Shown: positions 1 to 9,500 of the stretch, piece by piece
How the letters are laid out: every line of letters begins with the position of its first letter
Numbering within the stretch: position 1 is the first letter of the stretch
Assembly: GCA_038209365.1 (NCBI GenBank)
Contig: JBBQXS010000007.1
Span: 62,001-126,000 of the forward strand
Reading direction: 5' to 3'
DNA: 64,000 bases
Source: DASQHW01 sp038209365
GTDB taxonomy: Bacteria > Actinomycetota > Acidimicrobiia > IMCC26256 > PALSA-610
Position numbers and translations under genes: made by a program
Notes under the pieces: generated by a model
What the model saw: the letters and a program-made list of their open reading frames with translations, nothing else
What the model was told of the DNA's origin: nothing
The model's database searches: none

Positions 1-2
1 TC

Positions 3-455
3 GTGCGTCGGGCGCGGCGCCTCGCGGTCTGCGAGCGCATCAACGATCACGAGAACCTCGGCGTCGTGTTCCGCAGCGCCGCGGCCCTGGGGGTCGACGC
101 GGTGTTGCTGGACGGCGAGTGCGCCGACCCGCTCTACCGGCGGTGCGTGCGCGTCTCCATCGGCCACGCCGTCACCGTGCCGTGGACCCGGATCGCTGCC
201 CTGGACGAGCTGCGCACGGCCGGATTCACCACGGTGGCGCTCACCCCGCACGTCGACGCCACCGCGATCGACGACGTTGCCTGGCCGGCACGCGTGGCTT
301 TGCTGCTCGGTGCGGAGGGGCCGGGCCTCTCCGAATCCTGGCAGCGCGGGGCCGACGTACGCGTGCGCATTCCCATGGCTGCGGGCGCCGACTCGTTGAA
401 CGTCGCGACGGCCGCCGCGATCGCGTTCCACGTCAGCAGGCCGCGTCCGTCGTGA
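3..455 (+). CDS. TrmH/SpoU-type RNA 2'-O-methyltransferase, 5' end missing
   Basis: C-terminal catalytic part of a SPOUT-class RNA methyltransferase, which transfers a methyl group from S-adenosylmethionine to a ribose 2'-OH of tRNA or rRNA. All three SpoU motifs are visible: NLGVVFRSAAALG near the start, LLLGAEGPGLSES in the middle, and IPMAAGADSLNVATAAAIAFH at the end, which together form the knotted cofactor site. The window begins inside the gene; the GTG at position 3 is probably internal. The N-terminal substrate domain is off the window, so the target RNA cannot be named. The 3' end overlaps the convergent ABC-F gene by 23 bp. Confidence 0.85.
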   Translation: MRRARRLAVCERINDHENLGVVFRSAAALGVDAVLLDGECADPLYRRCVRVSIGHAVTVPWTRIAALDELRTAGFTTVALTPHVDATAIDDVAWPARVALLLGAEGPGLSESWQRGADVRVRIPMAAGADSLNVATAAAIAFHVSRPRPS

Positions 456-2103
456 TCCGGCCCTCGACCAGCTCGATGCGTCGGGTGAGGGCCAGGCCCG
501 CGAGCAAGGTCCGATCGTGCGTGACGACGAGCACGGTCCCCGCGAAGTTCGCAAGTGCCGATTCGAGCTGTTCGATCGCGGGCAGGTCCAGGTGGTTCGT
601 CGGCTCGTCGAGGACGAGACAGTTGACCCCTTTTGCCGAGAGCAGCGCGAGTGATGCTCGTGTCCGCTCGCCCGGCGACAGCGAGTCCGCCGCCCGCTGC
701 ACGTGGCCGGCGCCGAGGCCGAACTTGGCGAGCAGTGAGCGGATCTCCCGTGCCGGCAGCCCGCTGCTCGTTGCGAAGCGCTCCAGCAGCGACGCGTCTC
801 CGGCGAACTCGGCCCGCGCCTGGTCCAGCGCGCCGAAGACGACCCCCGGCCCGATCCAGACCTCACCGGCGTCGGCCACCCGCCGGCCGAGAAGGGTGCG
901 GAGCAGCGTGGTCTTCCCGCTGCCGTTCGCGCCGAGGATCGCCACCCGTTCGCCGTAGTCGACCTCGAGATCGATCGGGCCGAGCACGAAGTCGCCCAGA
1001 TGCACGACGGCCGCCGCCAACCTCGCGACCACCGCGCCGCTGCGGGGCGCGGAAGCGATCTCCATGCGGAGGTCCCAACCTTCCCATGGCTTGTCGATCG
1101 CGGCGGCTTCCAGTCGGGCCAGCGCCCGATCGGTGATCTTGGCCTTGGCCGCCACGTGCTCGCTGCTGTTCCTCCGGAATTGCCGGATGTGCTTGTCGTT
1201 CTCGCCGGATTTCTTCACCTTCGCGGTGCCCTGCACCGACCATTGGCGTTGTCGGAGGGCCCGGTCGGTCAGCTCGCGCCGTTGGGCGCGGTACTCCTCG
1301 AAGGCCTCCTCCGCGTGACGGCGCGCGGTCGCCCGCTCATCGAGGTACGCCTGCCATCCACCCGAATAGTCCGTCGCGGTGTGCGTATGGTCGTCGAGCT
1401 CCAAGACGCTCGTGATCGTCCGGTCGAGGAACGCCCGGTCGTGCGACACGATCATTGCCCCGCCGGTCATGTCGCCGGTGAGGAAACGCTCGAGGCGCGC
1501 GAGCCCGGCGAAGTCGAGGTCGTTCGTCGGCTCGTCGAGCAGGAACACGTCGAAGCGGGCGAGCAAGATCGCCGCCAGGCTGGCGCGCGCCGCCTGACCG
1601 CCGGAGAGCATGCACATCTCCAGATCGAGCGCGCGTTCCGGCAGACCGAGATCGGCGCAGACCTGCGCGACACGCGCGTGGAAGTCGGCGGCGCCGAGCG
1701 AGAGGAACCGCTCGAGCGCATGCGTGTACACATCGTCGGCTCCCACTTGCGCGCCGGCGAGGGCCCGGGCCGCGTGGTCGAGCTCGGCCTCGGCGCCGGC
1801 GACACCGGTACGGCGCGCGAGGTATGCCCGCACCGTCTCACCGGCGTGTCGCTCCGGTTCCTGCGGGAGGTAGCCGACGGTCGTGGTCGGTGGAGTTCGT
1901 GTGATCGTGCCCGCATCGGCTGGTTCCCAGCCGGCGAGGATCTTGAGCAAGGTGGACTTGCCGGTGCCGTTCGGCGCGACGACGCCGATGCGGTGCTGCG
2001 GCCCGACCGTGCACGACACACGGTCGAGCACGACGCGCGGGCCGAAGGATTTGGTGATGTCACGAGCATGAAGCGTCGAGGAGGAGGAAGAAGAAGACGG
2101 CAT
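433..2103 (-). CDS. ABC-F family ATPase (ribosome-associated type)
   Basis: A 556-residue soluble protein with two ABC cassettes and no membrane segment, the hallmark of ABC-F translation factors (EttA/Uup and antibiotic-protection relatives). Cassette 1 has Walker A APNGTGKST at about 43-51, signature LSGGQ at about 166 and Walker B FLLDEPTNDLD. Cassette 2 has GANGSGKTT, LSPGERTR and LVLDEPTNHLD. Between them lies a basic, helical linker (about 300-370) with many Arg, Gln and Lys, matching the segment that contacts P-site tRNA. I start it at the ATG at 2103 because upstream sequence in the same frame lacks family similarity. The N-terminus opens with seven serines. Whether it is housekeeping or gives drug resistance cannot be told. 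Confidence 0.88.
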   Translation of the reverse strand: MPSSSSSSSTLHARDITKSFGPRVVLDRVSCTVGPQHRIGVVAPNGTGKSTLLKILAGWEPADAGTITRTPPTTTVGYLPQEPERHAGETVRAYLARRTGVAGAEAELDHAARALAGAQVGADDVYTHALERFLSLGAADFHARVAQVCADLGLPERALDLEMCMLSGGQAARASLAAILLARFDVFLLDEPTNDLDFAGLARLERFLTGDMTGGAMIVSHDRAFLDRTITSVLELDDHTHTATDYSGGWQAYLDERATARRHAEEAFEEYRAQRRELTDRALRQRQWSVQGTAKVKKSGENDKHIRQFRRNSSEHVAAKAKITDRALARLEAAAIDKPWEGWDLRMEIASAPRSGAVVARLAAAVVHLGDFVLGPIDLEVDYGERVAILGANGSGKTTLLRTLLGRRVADAGEVWIGPGVVFGALDQARAEFAGDASLLERFATSSGLPAREIRSLLAKFGLGAGHVQRAADSLSPGERTRASLALLSAKGVNCLVLDEPTNHLDLPAIEQLESALANFAGTVLVVTHDRTLLAGLALTRRIELVEGRITTDAAC

Positions 2104-2206
2104 GGCGGCACCTGCAATCGACCCAGAAGGGCGGGGGCTCGGAGGCGGCCGGATCACGACATCGCCCGCCAGGCTACCAGTGGTTCTTGCGTCTCCCGAC
2201 GACATA

Positions 2207-2212
2207 TATCGT
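2207..2212 (+). promoter_or_regulatory. Leaderless-type -10 element TATCGT
   Basis: TATCGT fits the actinobacterial -10 pattern TANNNT and lies 6 nt before the ATG at 2219. Transcription would start at or next to the start codon. No Shine-Dalgarno sequence is present there. Confidence 0.5.
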
Positions 2213-2218
2213 CGCCGA

Positions 2219-2767
2219 ATGTCGCAAGAACCGACCCGCCTGGTGCTCGACGACGGCGAAGCGAAGGGGATACGCGTCGAGGGTGCCCGGCACGCGGGCG
2301 ACGCGTTCGAGCGGGCGAGATTCGTGGATGTCGACCTCGTACGGTGCGATCTGTCGGGCTGCGACTTCTCCGAGGCGGTCTGGCACCGGGTGACGCTCAC
2401 CGACTGCCGGTGCAGCAGCATCGAGCTGGGGCAGGCGACGCTCCGCGACGTGACATTCGCCGACTGCAAGCTCGACGACGCGAACCTGCGACTCACCAAC
2501 CTGCAGCGCGTGCGCTTCGCGTCGTGCGTGCTGGCGGGGGCCGAGCTCGTCGGCGCGCAGCTCGACAAGGTTGCGTTCCCGGTGAGCGACCTCGCGGGCG
2601 CGGACATGTCGAACGCACGGTGCGTCGAGGTCGACCTCCGCGGCGCCCGTCTCGACGGCCTGCGCGGCGTGGCGTCCCTGGCGGGCGCGACGATCGGTAC
2701 CGATCAGCTCATCGGGTTCGCGCCTGCGCTCGCCCAGGCGCTCGGAATCGCTGTGCGAGACGATTGA
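2219..2767 (+). CDS. Pentapeptide-repeat protein
   Basis: 182 residues made largely of A(D/N)LXX-like five-residue steps, for example FVDVDLVRCDLSGCDFSEA and later DDANLRLTNLQRVRF and LAGADMSNARCVEVDLRGARL. Such repeats fold into a right-handed quadrilateral beta-helix. Relatives include Qnr/MfpA gyrase mimics and many proteins of unknown role; nothing here selects one. The ATG at 2219 is chosen because a -10 hexamer sits 6 nt upstream and the repeat region starts soon after; an in-frame ATG at 2102 would overlap the divergent ABC-F start. Probably cytosolic. Confidence 0.75.
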   Translation: MSQEPTRLVLDDGEAKGIRVEGARHAGDAFERARFVDVDLVRCDLSGCDFSEAVWHRVTLTDCRCSSIELGQATLRDVTFADCKLDDANLRLTNLQRVRFASCVLAGAELVGAQLDKVAFPVSDLAGADMSNARCVEVDLRGARLDGLRGVASLAGATIGTDQLIGFAPALAQALGIAVRDD

Positions 2768-2882
2768 TTCGGCGGGCCGAGGGTTGGCGCGCGCGGCCAA
2801 GAGCTGGAACGACCTGTAAGGGACCCGCGCGCGGATCGCTCCCGTCGTTTTCGTACCGCCGCGGATTGCCGTACGCTGCGGC

Positions 2883-3929
2883 GTGCTGTTCGTCAGCCTG
2901 CGCGACTTGGAGTGGCGCAGGCGCCGGTTCCTGATCGGAGTCGTCGCCACCGGTCTGGTATTCGCGCTCGCGGTCGTGCTCACCGGCATCAGCCAGAGCT
3001 TCATCAACGAGGTCTCGCGCACGGCCAACGCGTTCGAGGCCGACCAGTGGATCGTCTCCGAGAAGGCGCTCGGACCGTTCACTGCAACGACGATGCTGAA
3101 CGCGAATCTCGTCGACACGGTGCGCAAAGACCCCGGCGTGTCCGGTGCCTCGCCGGTGTTGATCACGCGGTTCCCGGTGCAGGGGAACTCTCTGCGTGAC
3201 TCCGGCGTGATCGGTGTGGTGCCGCACGGTCTCGGGGTACCCGAGGTCGTCGACGGCCGCACGATCGAGCGGAGCGGCGAGGCCCTGGCCGACCGGTCGA
3301 TGCACCGCGGCGTCGGCAAGACGTTCAGCATCGGTGGCGTCCAGTTCGTCATCGTGGGGCGCACGAAGGGCGTCAGCTACTTTGCAGGGCAGCCGACGGT
3401 GTTCCTGACGCTCGATGACGCGCAGAAGCTCACCGTCGCCGGCCAGCCGCTCGCCAGCGCAATCGTCGTGCACGGAACCGTCACGCGGCCGCCGGCCAAT
3501 ACGCACGCGCTGTCGAACGCCGACGTGATCAAGGACTTGAAGCGTCCCTTGAAGGCGGCGTCCGGCACCATCGACATCCTGCGCGTGCTGCTCTGGATCG
3601 TCGCGGCCGGGATCATCGGCTCGATCCTCTACGTGCAAGCCATCGAACGCACCCGCGACTTCGCGGTGTTCAAGGCCACGGGCGTCGGCGGTCGCGCGCT
3701 CGCCGTGGGTCTCGCGTTCCAGGCAATCGTCCTCGCAATCCTCGCGGCGATCGTCGCGATCGGGTTGTCGTTCCTCCTCGCGCCACTGATGCCGATGCCG
3801 GTCGAGACGCCCGCATCGGGATTCATCTTGTTGCTGGTTGTGTCCGTGGTGATCGGCGTGCTGGCATCCCTGTTCGGGTTGCGACGAGCGATCTCGGTCG
3901 ATCCTGCGCTCGCGTTCGGTGGTGCATGA
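2883..3929 (+). CDS. FtsX/MacB-type ABC transporter permease
   Basis: 348-residue inner-membrane protein with one N-terminal hydrophobic helix (about 18-38), a large extracytoplasmic domain (about 40-225), and three C-terminal helices (about 230-255, 275-300, 320-340). This is the type VII ABC (FtsX/LolE/MacB) layout. GTG start; a TACGCT hexamer ends 5 nt before it. It ends in an ATGA overlap with the ATPase gene, so the two are very likely translationally coupled and form one complex. Proteins of this family move lipids or peptides, or transmit force across the membrane; the substrate is not evident. Confidence 0.82.
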   Translation: MLFVSLRDLEWRRRRFLIGVVATGLVFALAVVLTGISQSFINEVSRTANAFEADQWIVSEKALGPFTATTMLNANLVDTVRKDPGVSGASPVLITRFPVQGNSLRDSGVIGVVPHGLGVPEVVDGRTIERSGEALADRSMHRGVGKTFSIGGVQFVIVGRTKGVSYFAGQPTVFLTLDDAQKLTVAGQPLASAIVVHGTVTRPPANTHALSNADVIKDLKRPLKAASGTIDILRVLLWIVAAGIIGSILYVQAIERTRDFAVFKATGVGGRALAVGLAFQAIVLAILAAIVAIGLSFLLAPLMPMPVETPASGFILLLVVSVVIGVLASLFGLRRAISVDPALAFGGA

Positions 3930-4927
3930 TGCCGACTGCGGTGCTCGACGCCAACCTGAAGGTGCGGGATCTCGTCATCGAGTACTCGTCGGGCGGCTAC
4001 CCGGTGCGACCGATCGACGGCCTCTCACTGGACGCGTCGGCGGGCGAGCTCGTGTTGCTGCTCGGCGCGAGCGGCTGCGGCAAGACGACGTTGTTGTCGG
4101 TGCTGGCGGCGATCCTCACGCCGACGTCCGGGTCGGTGAACGTCGCGGGTGTGGAAGTTGTGGGGCTGCGGGGAAGCGCGCTCACCGACTACCGGCGGTC
4201 CACGGTGGGCGTGGTCTTCCAAGCGTTCAACCTGGTGCCGTCGTTGAACGCGGTCGAGAACGTCATGGTGCCGCTGCGCGGCGCGGGTGTCGGGCGCAAG
4301 ATCGCGAAGGAGCGTGCCAAGGCGCTGCTCGAGCGCGTCGACCTCTCCGACCGCATGACGCACCGCCCGGGAGACATGTCCGGCGGACAGCAGCAACGGG
4401 TTGCGATCGCGCGATCGCTCGCGCACAACCCACCGGTCGTGCTGGCCGACGAGCCGACCGCGCATCTCGACTACATCCAGGTCGAGGGCGTGCTCAAGCT
4501 GATACGTGAGCTCGCCGAGGACGGCCGGCTGATCGTGGTCGCCACGCATGACGAGCGGCTGATCCCGCTCGCCGACCGCGTAGTGAGCATGACGCCGCGC
4601 GCGGAGCCGACGGCGCGCGAACCCGTGCGACTCGAGCTCGAGACGGGCGATGTCGTCTTCCGCCAAGGAGATCCCGGCGACCTCGTGTTCGTCGTCGAAG
4701 AGGGTGAGATCGAGATCTTCCGCACGCGCGACGACCGCAGCGAGGAAACCGTGGCGGTGGTGGAGGCGGGAAACTACTTCGGTGAGCTGGCGCCGATGTT
4801 CGGCCTGCAGCGTTCCGCGTCGGCGCGCGCGAGAAAGCGCTCGCTGTTGACCGGCTACGGCTTGCGTGACTTCCGCGATCGCTTCGACATCTCCGGCCCG
4901 AAGGTGTTGACCGACGCCGCGGACTAG
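3926..4927 (+). CDS. ABC transporter ATPase fused to a cyclic-nucleotide-binding domain
   Basis: 333 residues. Residues 10-225 form a LolD/MacB-type ATPase: Walker A GASGCGKT (47-54), signature MSGGQQQR (151-158), Walker B VVLADEPT (171-178) and switch His208. Residues about 236-325 form a cNMP-binding (CAP_ED) domain with FRQGDPGDLVFVVEEGEIEI and a phosphate-binding cassette core FGELAP (285-290) followed by RSA (296-298), the residues that normally hold the cyclic phosphate. It partners the FtsX-type permease just upstream (ATGA overlap). The tail suggests gating by cAMP, cGMP or another nucleotide; that is inference. The join is in frame with no stop. Confidence 0.85.
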   Translation: MMPTAVLDANLKVRDLVIEYSSGGYPVRPIDGLSLDASAGELVLLLGASGCGKTTLLSVLAAILTPTSGSVNVAGVEVVGLRGSALTDYRRSTVGVVFQAFNLVPSLNAVENVMVPLRGAGVGRKIAKERAKALLERVDLSDRMTHRPGDMSGGQQQRVAIARSLAHNPPVVLADEPTAHLDYIQVEGVLKLIRELAEDGRLIVVATHDERLIPLADRVVSMTPRAEPTAREPVRLELETGDVVFRQGDPGDLVFVVEEGEIEIFRTRDDRSEETVAVVEAGNYFGELAPMFGLQRSASARARKRSLLTGYGLRDFRDRFDISGPKVLTDAAD

Positions 4928-4950
4928 TTGTTTCCGGCCACCTCGGCTGC

Positions 4951-4982
4951 CGACATCTGGCCTGGTTGCTGCACAGATGTCG
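4951..4982 (+). terminator. Candidate hairpin terminator after the ABC pair
   Basis: Arms CGACATCTG (4951-4959) and CAGATGTCG (4974-4982) pair perfectly around a 14-nt loop, starting 24 nt after the ATPase stop. There is no T-run directly after it, as is common in high-GC actinobacteria. Confidence 0.45.
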
Positions 4983-5065
4983 CGGCGGCGCCGTCCTCGA
5001 CCGGGGACACAAAAAACGGAGGCGCTTGTATACGCCGATCGATGATCGCGTCGCTCCTCTGATCG

Positions 5066-5094
5066 TTGTAGGCGTCGCACTCGCCGGGTATAGT
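5066..5094 (+). promoter_or_regulatory. Promoter TTGTAG-N17-TATAGT for the first DUF222-HNH gene
   Basis: A -35-like TTGTAG at 5066-5071 and a strong -10 TATAGT at 5089-5094 are 17 bp apart. The ATG follows 7 nt after the -10, so the mRNA is probably leaderless. Confidence 0.6.
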
Positions 5095-5109
5095 CGAACA
5101 TATGTTCGA
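5094..5109. promoter_or_regulatory. SOS (LexA) box over the start codon
   Basis: TCGAACATATGTTCGA is a perfect 16-bp palindrome and equals the mycobacterial/Bacillus-type LexA consensus TCGAAC-N4-GTTCGA. It runs from the last base of the -10 through the ATG at 5102. A repressor bound here would cover the transcription start. The same palindrome core recurs at the paralogue at 57.8 kb. Confidence 0.72.
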
Positions 5110-6217
5110 TACAGTCGGAGGGGTAGAAACTGCGGTCGAAAAGTTGCTGGTGAGTGAGGCCGCGCCGGACCTCGTTCGCCTTTCGAAGGTCCGGAACCAG
5201 TTGGAGTTCGCGTGGCTGTGCGCGATCGAGGAGTATGCGCGGTCGGAGGAGTGGGTTGACGAAGGCTTTGCGGTCCCGGCATCGGCGCTGCGGGTCAAGT
5301 GCGGGATAACCCAGGGCGGCGCGAACGCGTCGTTGAAGTTGGCGCGGAAGCTGAGACAGTTGCCAGTGGTATCGCGGGCGTTCTCCGCGGGGGAGATCTC
5401 GCGGCAGCATGCGGCGGTGATCGCGGAAGGGTGCACGGCGGCGCGAGAGGCGGCGATCTGCGAGCTCGAAGGCGCGATCGTGAACGCGGCCAAGCTGGCG
5501 ACGCCCAAAGAGCTCGGCGAAGTCATGGCGCGCATCACCGACGCCCTCGATGGTGACGGTGGTGCCGCACTCGCGAATGAGAGGTATGCGCGGCGTCGGT
5601 TGCACATGTCCGAAATGTTGGACGGGATGGTGAGGCTCGACGGCCTGTTGGATCCCGAGATGGGTCGACGAATGCGTGCGCAGGTCAACGCCGTGGCGCG
5701 CACCCTCAAGAACGGCCAAGACGCGGACCGGACCCCGGCCCAACTGCGCGCCGACGCGCTCGCGGAGCTGTGTGAGATCGGCGTCGCCCATGCCGATGTA
5801 GGTGCCGGTCGGGAATCGATGACCGACCCGGCGATTCACATCGATCTCGCTGACATCGAAGACCGCGGAGGGGCCGAAGTCGCGACCGAGATCCGCGCCA
5901 ATCCCGGCAAGCTTCCGAAGGTCACGCTGCAGCGGATCACTTGCGACTGCCGGATCTCGCGGGTGATCACGGACGGCGCCTCCCAGGTGCTCGACATCGG
6001 CCGAGCGTCCCGCAACCCGACCACCGCCCAGTTCCGCGCGCTCGTGGCACGCGATAGGGGCTGTACCTGGCCCGGATGTGACCGGCCTCCAGGCTGGTGT
6101 AGGAGCCATCACATATGGCACTGGACCGCCGGCGGTCCGACCAACCTCGACAACCTCCGGCTGCTCTGCGGCTACCACCACCGCATGGCCCACGAAGGCG
6201 ACCGCGCCCCGCCCTAG
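5102..6217 (+). CDS. DUF222 / 13E12-family HNH endonuclease-like protein
   Basis: 371 residues. The N-terminal two thirds are the alpha-helical DUF222 domain; the last 60 residues hold an HNH nuclease fold with CTWPGCDRPP, then SHHIWHW, then LRLLCGYHHRMAHE, giving paired Cys zinc ligands and the His-Asn-His core. This is the 13E12 family expanded in mycobacteria and other actinobacteria; its cellular role is not established, though some members are LexA-regulated. The LexA-like palindrome over its ATG agrees with that. A second copy of nearly equal length lies at 57789-58883. No inverted repeats or recombinase flank it. Confidence 0.87.
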   Translation: MFDTVGGVETAVEKLLVSEAAPDLVRLSKVRNQLEFAWLCAIEEYARSEEWVDEGFAVPASALRVKCGITQGGANASLKLARKLRQLPVVSRAFSAGEISRQHAAVIAEGCTAAREAAICELEGAIVNAAKLATPKELGEVMARITDALDGDGGAALANERYARRRLHMSEMLDGMVRLDGLLDPEMGRRMRAQVNAVARTLKNGQDADRTPAQLRADALAELCEIGVAHADVGAGRESMTDPAIHIDLADIEDRGGAEVATEIRANPGKLPKVTLQRITCDCRISRVITDGASQVLDIGRASRNPTTAQFRALVARDRGCTWPGCDRPPGWCRSHHIWHWTAGGPTNLDNLRLLCGYHHRMAHEGDRAPP

Positions 6218-6503
6218 TTCCGCGACGCGCGTTCGTCCGGGATGCGCGTCGTCTCGCTCAGTCGGGCCTCGGCGCTCGATCGGGCAACTGCTGAGCGGTG
6301 AGCTCGGCGCTTCGAAAGCACCGGCGCTGCGACGTCGTACCTCCGTGGGCGTCGGAATCTGCCCTCCCTGGTATTCGCCGGCCAGTACGTAAACATTCGA
6401 TAGGGCCTCCGCTACACTGCGCGCTCACGCCGACGGGCCAGTGTTGTCCCGGCGGCCAGTTCCGAAACCGGTGCTGACCGCCCAGAGATCAGGACGACTG
6501 CCA
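6218..6503 (+). promoter_or_regulatory. gltB upstream region with candidate -10 TACACT
   Basis: The longest gap in the window (286 bp). TACACT at 6413-6418 is a good TANNNT -10 and would give a leader of about 80 nt before gltB. I see no clear -35, riboswitch fold or attenuator. No small open frame here has convincing coding character. Confidence 0.4.
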
Positions 6504-9500
6504 ATGCCCGAACGCGAGCTGCCGCCGCTGTACGACCCCCGGTTCGAGCATGACGCGTGCGGCGTGGGCTTCGTCGTCGACATGAAGGGCCGCAAGCGCC
6601 ACACGATCGTCGATCAGGCGCTCACCGCCGTGTGCTGCTTGAGCCATCGCGGCGCGGCCGGTGCGGAGCCGGACACCGGTGACGGCGCGGGCATCCTCGT
6701 GCAGACGCCCGATCGCTTCTACCGCGAGACGGTGGGCTTCGAGCTCCCGGCGGCCGGCGCGTACGCGACCGGGATCGCGTTCCTGCCGCCCGACCGGGCG
6801 GAACGTACGAAGGACGACGTCGCCAAGGTGCTCGCCGACGAAGGGTTCGACGTGATCGGTTGGCGGGAGGTGCCCGTCGACGCGACGCAACCGGGGGCGT
6901 CCGCACGGGAACAGATGCCCGCCTTCGCGCAGGTGTTCGTCGCGAAGAACGGTCTGGGCGGTGACGAGCTCGAGCGCCACGTCTACCTCACCCGCAAGCG
7001 CATCGAGCACGAGACCGACGCGTACTTCGCATCGCTGAGCGCGCGAGTTGTCGTCTACAAGGGCATGCTCACCCCCGAGCAGCTGCGCAAGTTCTATCCC
7101 GAGCTCGAGGACGAGCGCTTCGAGAGCGCGCTCGCGCTGGTGCATTCCCGCTTCAGCACCAACACGTTCCCGAGCTGGCCGCTCGCGCACCCCTATCGCA
7201 TGCTCGCCCACAACGGTGAGATCAACACCGTGCAGGGGAACGAGAACTGGATGCGCGCCCGGGAAGGCGTCATGCGCTCCGATCTGCTCCCGGGCGATCT
7301 CGAGCGCGCGTTCCCCATCTGCACACCGGGTGCGAGCGACACCGCACGCTTCGACGAGTGCCTCGAGCTGCTCAACATGGCCGGGCGGCCGTTGCACCAC
7401 GCGATCTTGATGATGATTCCGGAAGCGTGGGAGAACCACGAGAGCATGGATGCGCCGCGCAAGGCGTTCTACCGCTATCACGCGTCGCTGATGGAGCCGT
7501 GGGACGGGCCGGCGTCGATCGCGTTCACCGACGGCACGGTGATCGGCGCAGTGCTCGATCGCAACGGCCTCCGTCCGAGCCGCTACTGGGTCACCGACGA
7601 CGACCGCGTGATCATGGCGAGCGAGGTCGGCGTCCTGGACGTGGATCCTGCGCACATCGTGAAGAAGGGCCGCCTCGAGCCGGGGAAGATCTTCCTCGTC
7701 GATACGACGCAGGGCCGCATCATCCCCGACGACGAGATCAAGGCCGACCTTGCCGCGCAGCGCCCGTACGCCGATTGGCTCCACGCCGGAACCGTGTACC
7801 TCGACGACCTGCCGCCCCAGTTCCCGCTCGTGCCTCAGCACAGCAGCGCGGTGCAGCAGCAGCGCATGTTCGGCTACACCCAGGAAGACCTGCGCCTGAT
7901 CATCGCTCCGATGGCGCGCAACGCAGTCGAGTCACTCGGCTCCATGGGCACAGACACGCCGGTCCCGGTGATCTCCGACCGGCCCCGGATGCTGTACGAG
8001 TACTTCAAGCAGCTGTTCGCGCAGGTGACGAACCCGCCGCTCGACGCGAACTTCGAAGCACTGGTGACGTCGCTGAACTCCACGCTCGGCCCCGAAGGCA
8101 ACGTGCTCGACCCGAGTGCCGAATCATGCCGGCAAATCGTCTGCTCCACCCCGATCCTCACGAACGAGGAGCTCGCCAAGCTGCGTTACATCGACGACGG
8201 CGAGACGGCCGTCGCGGGATTCACGCCGTTCACCGTGTACTGCCATTACCCGGTCGCCGAAGGCGGCGAAGGGCTGCGCATGGCCATCGACAACGTGCGG
8301 ACGCAGGTGAGTGAGGCCATCGCCGGCGGCGCGAACCTGATCATCCTCTCCGATCGGTACGCCGACGCGGAGAACGCGCCGATCCCGGCACTGTTGATCA
8401 CCGCTGCGGTGCACCACCACCTCGTCCGGGAGAAGACGCGCACTCGCGTCGGTCTGATCGTGGAGACGGGCGAGGCGCGCGAGGTGCACCATTTCTGTCT
8501 CCTGCTCGGCTACGGCGCGGGTGCGATCAATCCCTACCTCGCGTTCGACACGATCCGCGACCTCGTGCGCGAGCAGGTGATCACCGGCGTCACCGAGCGC
8601 AAGGCCGCCAAGAGCTATGTGAAGGCGGCCGGCAAAGGCATCTTGAAGGTCATGTCGAAGATGGGTATCTCGACGGTCGCGTCGTACACCGGCGCGCAGA
8701 TCTTCGAGGCGGTGGGTCTGCAGAAGTCGCTCATCCAGGAGTACTTCACCGGCACTGCCTCTCGCATCGAGGGCATCGATCTCGACGTGATCGCCGACGA
8801 GGTGGCCGCGCGTCACAACATCGCGTACCCCGAGCGTCCCGAGGAGCTCGCGCACCGCGAATTACCGGTCGGTGGCGAGTACCAGTGGCGACGCGAGGGC
8901 GAGTTCCACCTGTTCAATCCCGACACCGTCTACAAGTTGCAGCACTCGACCCGCACCGGTCGGTACGACGTCTTCAAGCAGTACACGCAGCTCGTCGACA
9001 ACCAGGCGCGGCAGCTCGCGACGTTGCGCGGCTTGTTCGAGCTGAAAACCGGCGAGCGGGCAGCGATCCCGATCGACGAGGTCGAGCCGGTGAGCGAGAT
9101 CGTCAAGCGGTTCTCCACCGGCGCCATGAGCTACGGCTCGATCAGCAAGGAAGCGCACGAGAACCTCGCGATCGCAATGAACCGTCTGGGTGCGCGCTCC
9201 AACACCGGCGAGGGCGGCGAGGACCCCGACCGCTTCGTGGCCGATGCCAACGGCGACTGGAGGCGCAGCGCCATCAAGCAAGTGGCGTCGGGCCGGTTCG
9301 GCGTGACCAGCGAGTACCTCGTCAACGCCGACGACCTCCAGATCAAGATGGCGCAGGGTGCAAAGCCCGGTGAGGGTGGCGAGCTGCCCGGCCACAAGGT
9401 GTACCCCTGGATCGCGAAGACGCGGCACTCGACGCCGGGTGTCGGGCTGATATCTCCGCCACCCCACCACGACATCTATTCGATCGAGGACCTCAAGCAG

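Noticed and set aside
2104..2607. N-terminal extension of about 168 residues on the ABC-F protein
   Set aside because: It is antisense to the pentapeptide-repeat gene, lacks ABC-F similarity, and the ATG at 2103 fits the family start.
5102..6217. DUF222-HNH genes as mobile elements (13E12-type repeats)
   Set aside because: No flanking inverted or direct repeats, integrase or target duplication could be seen at either copy.
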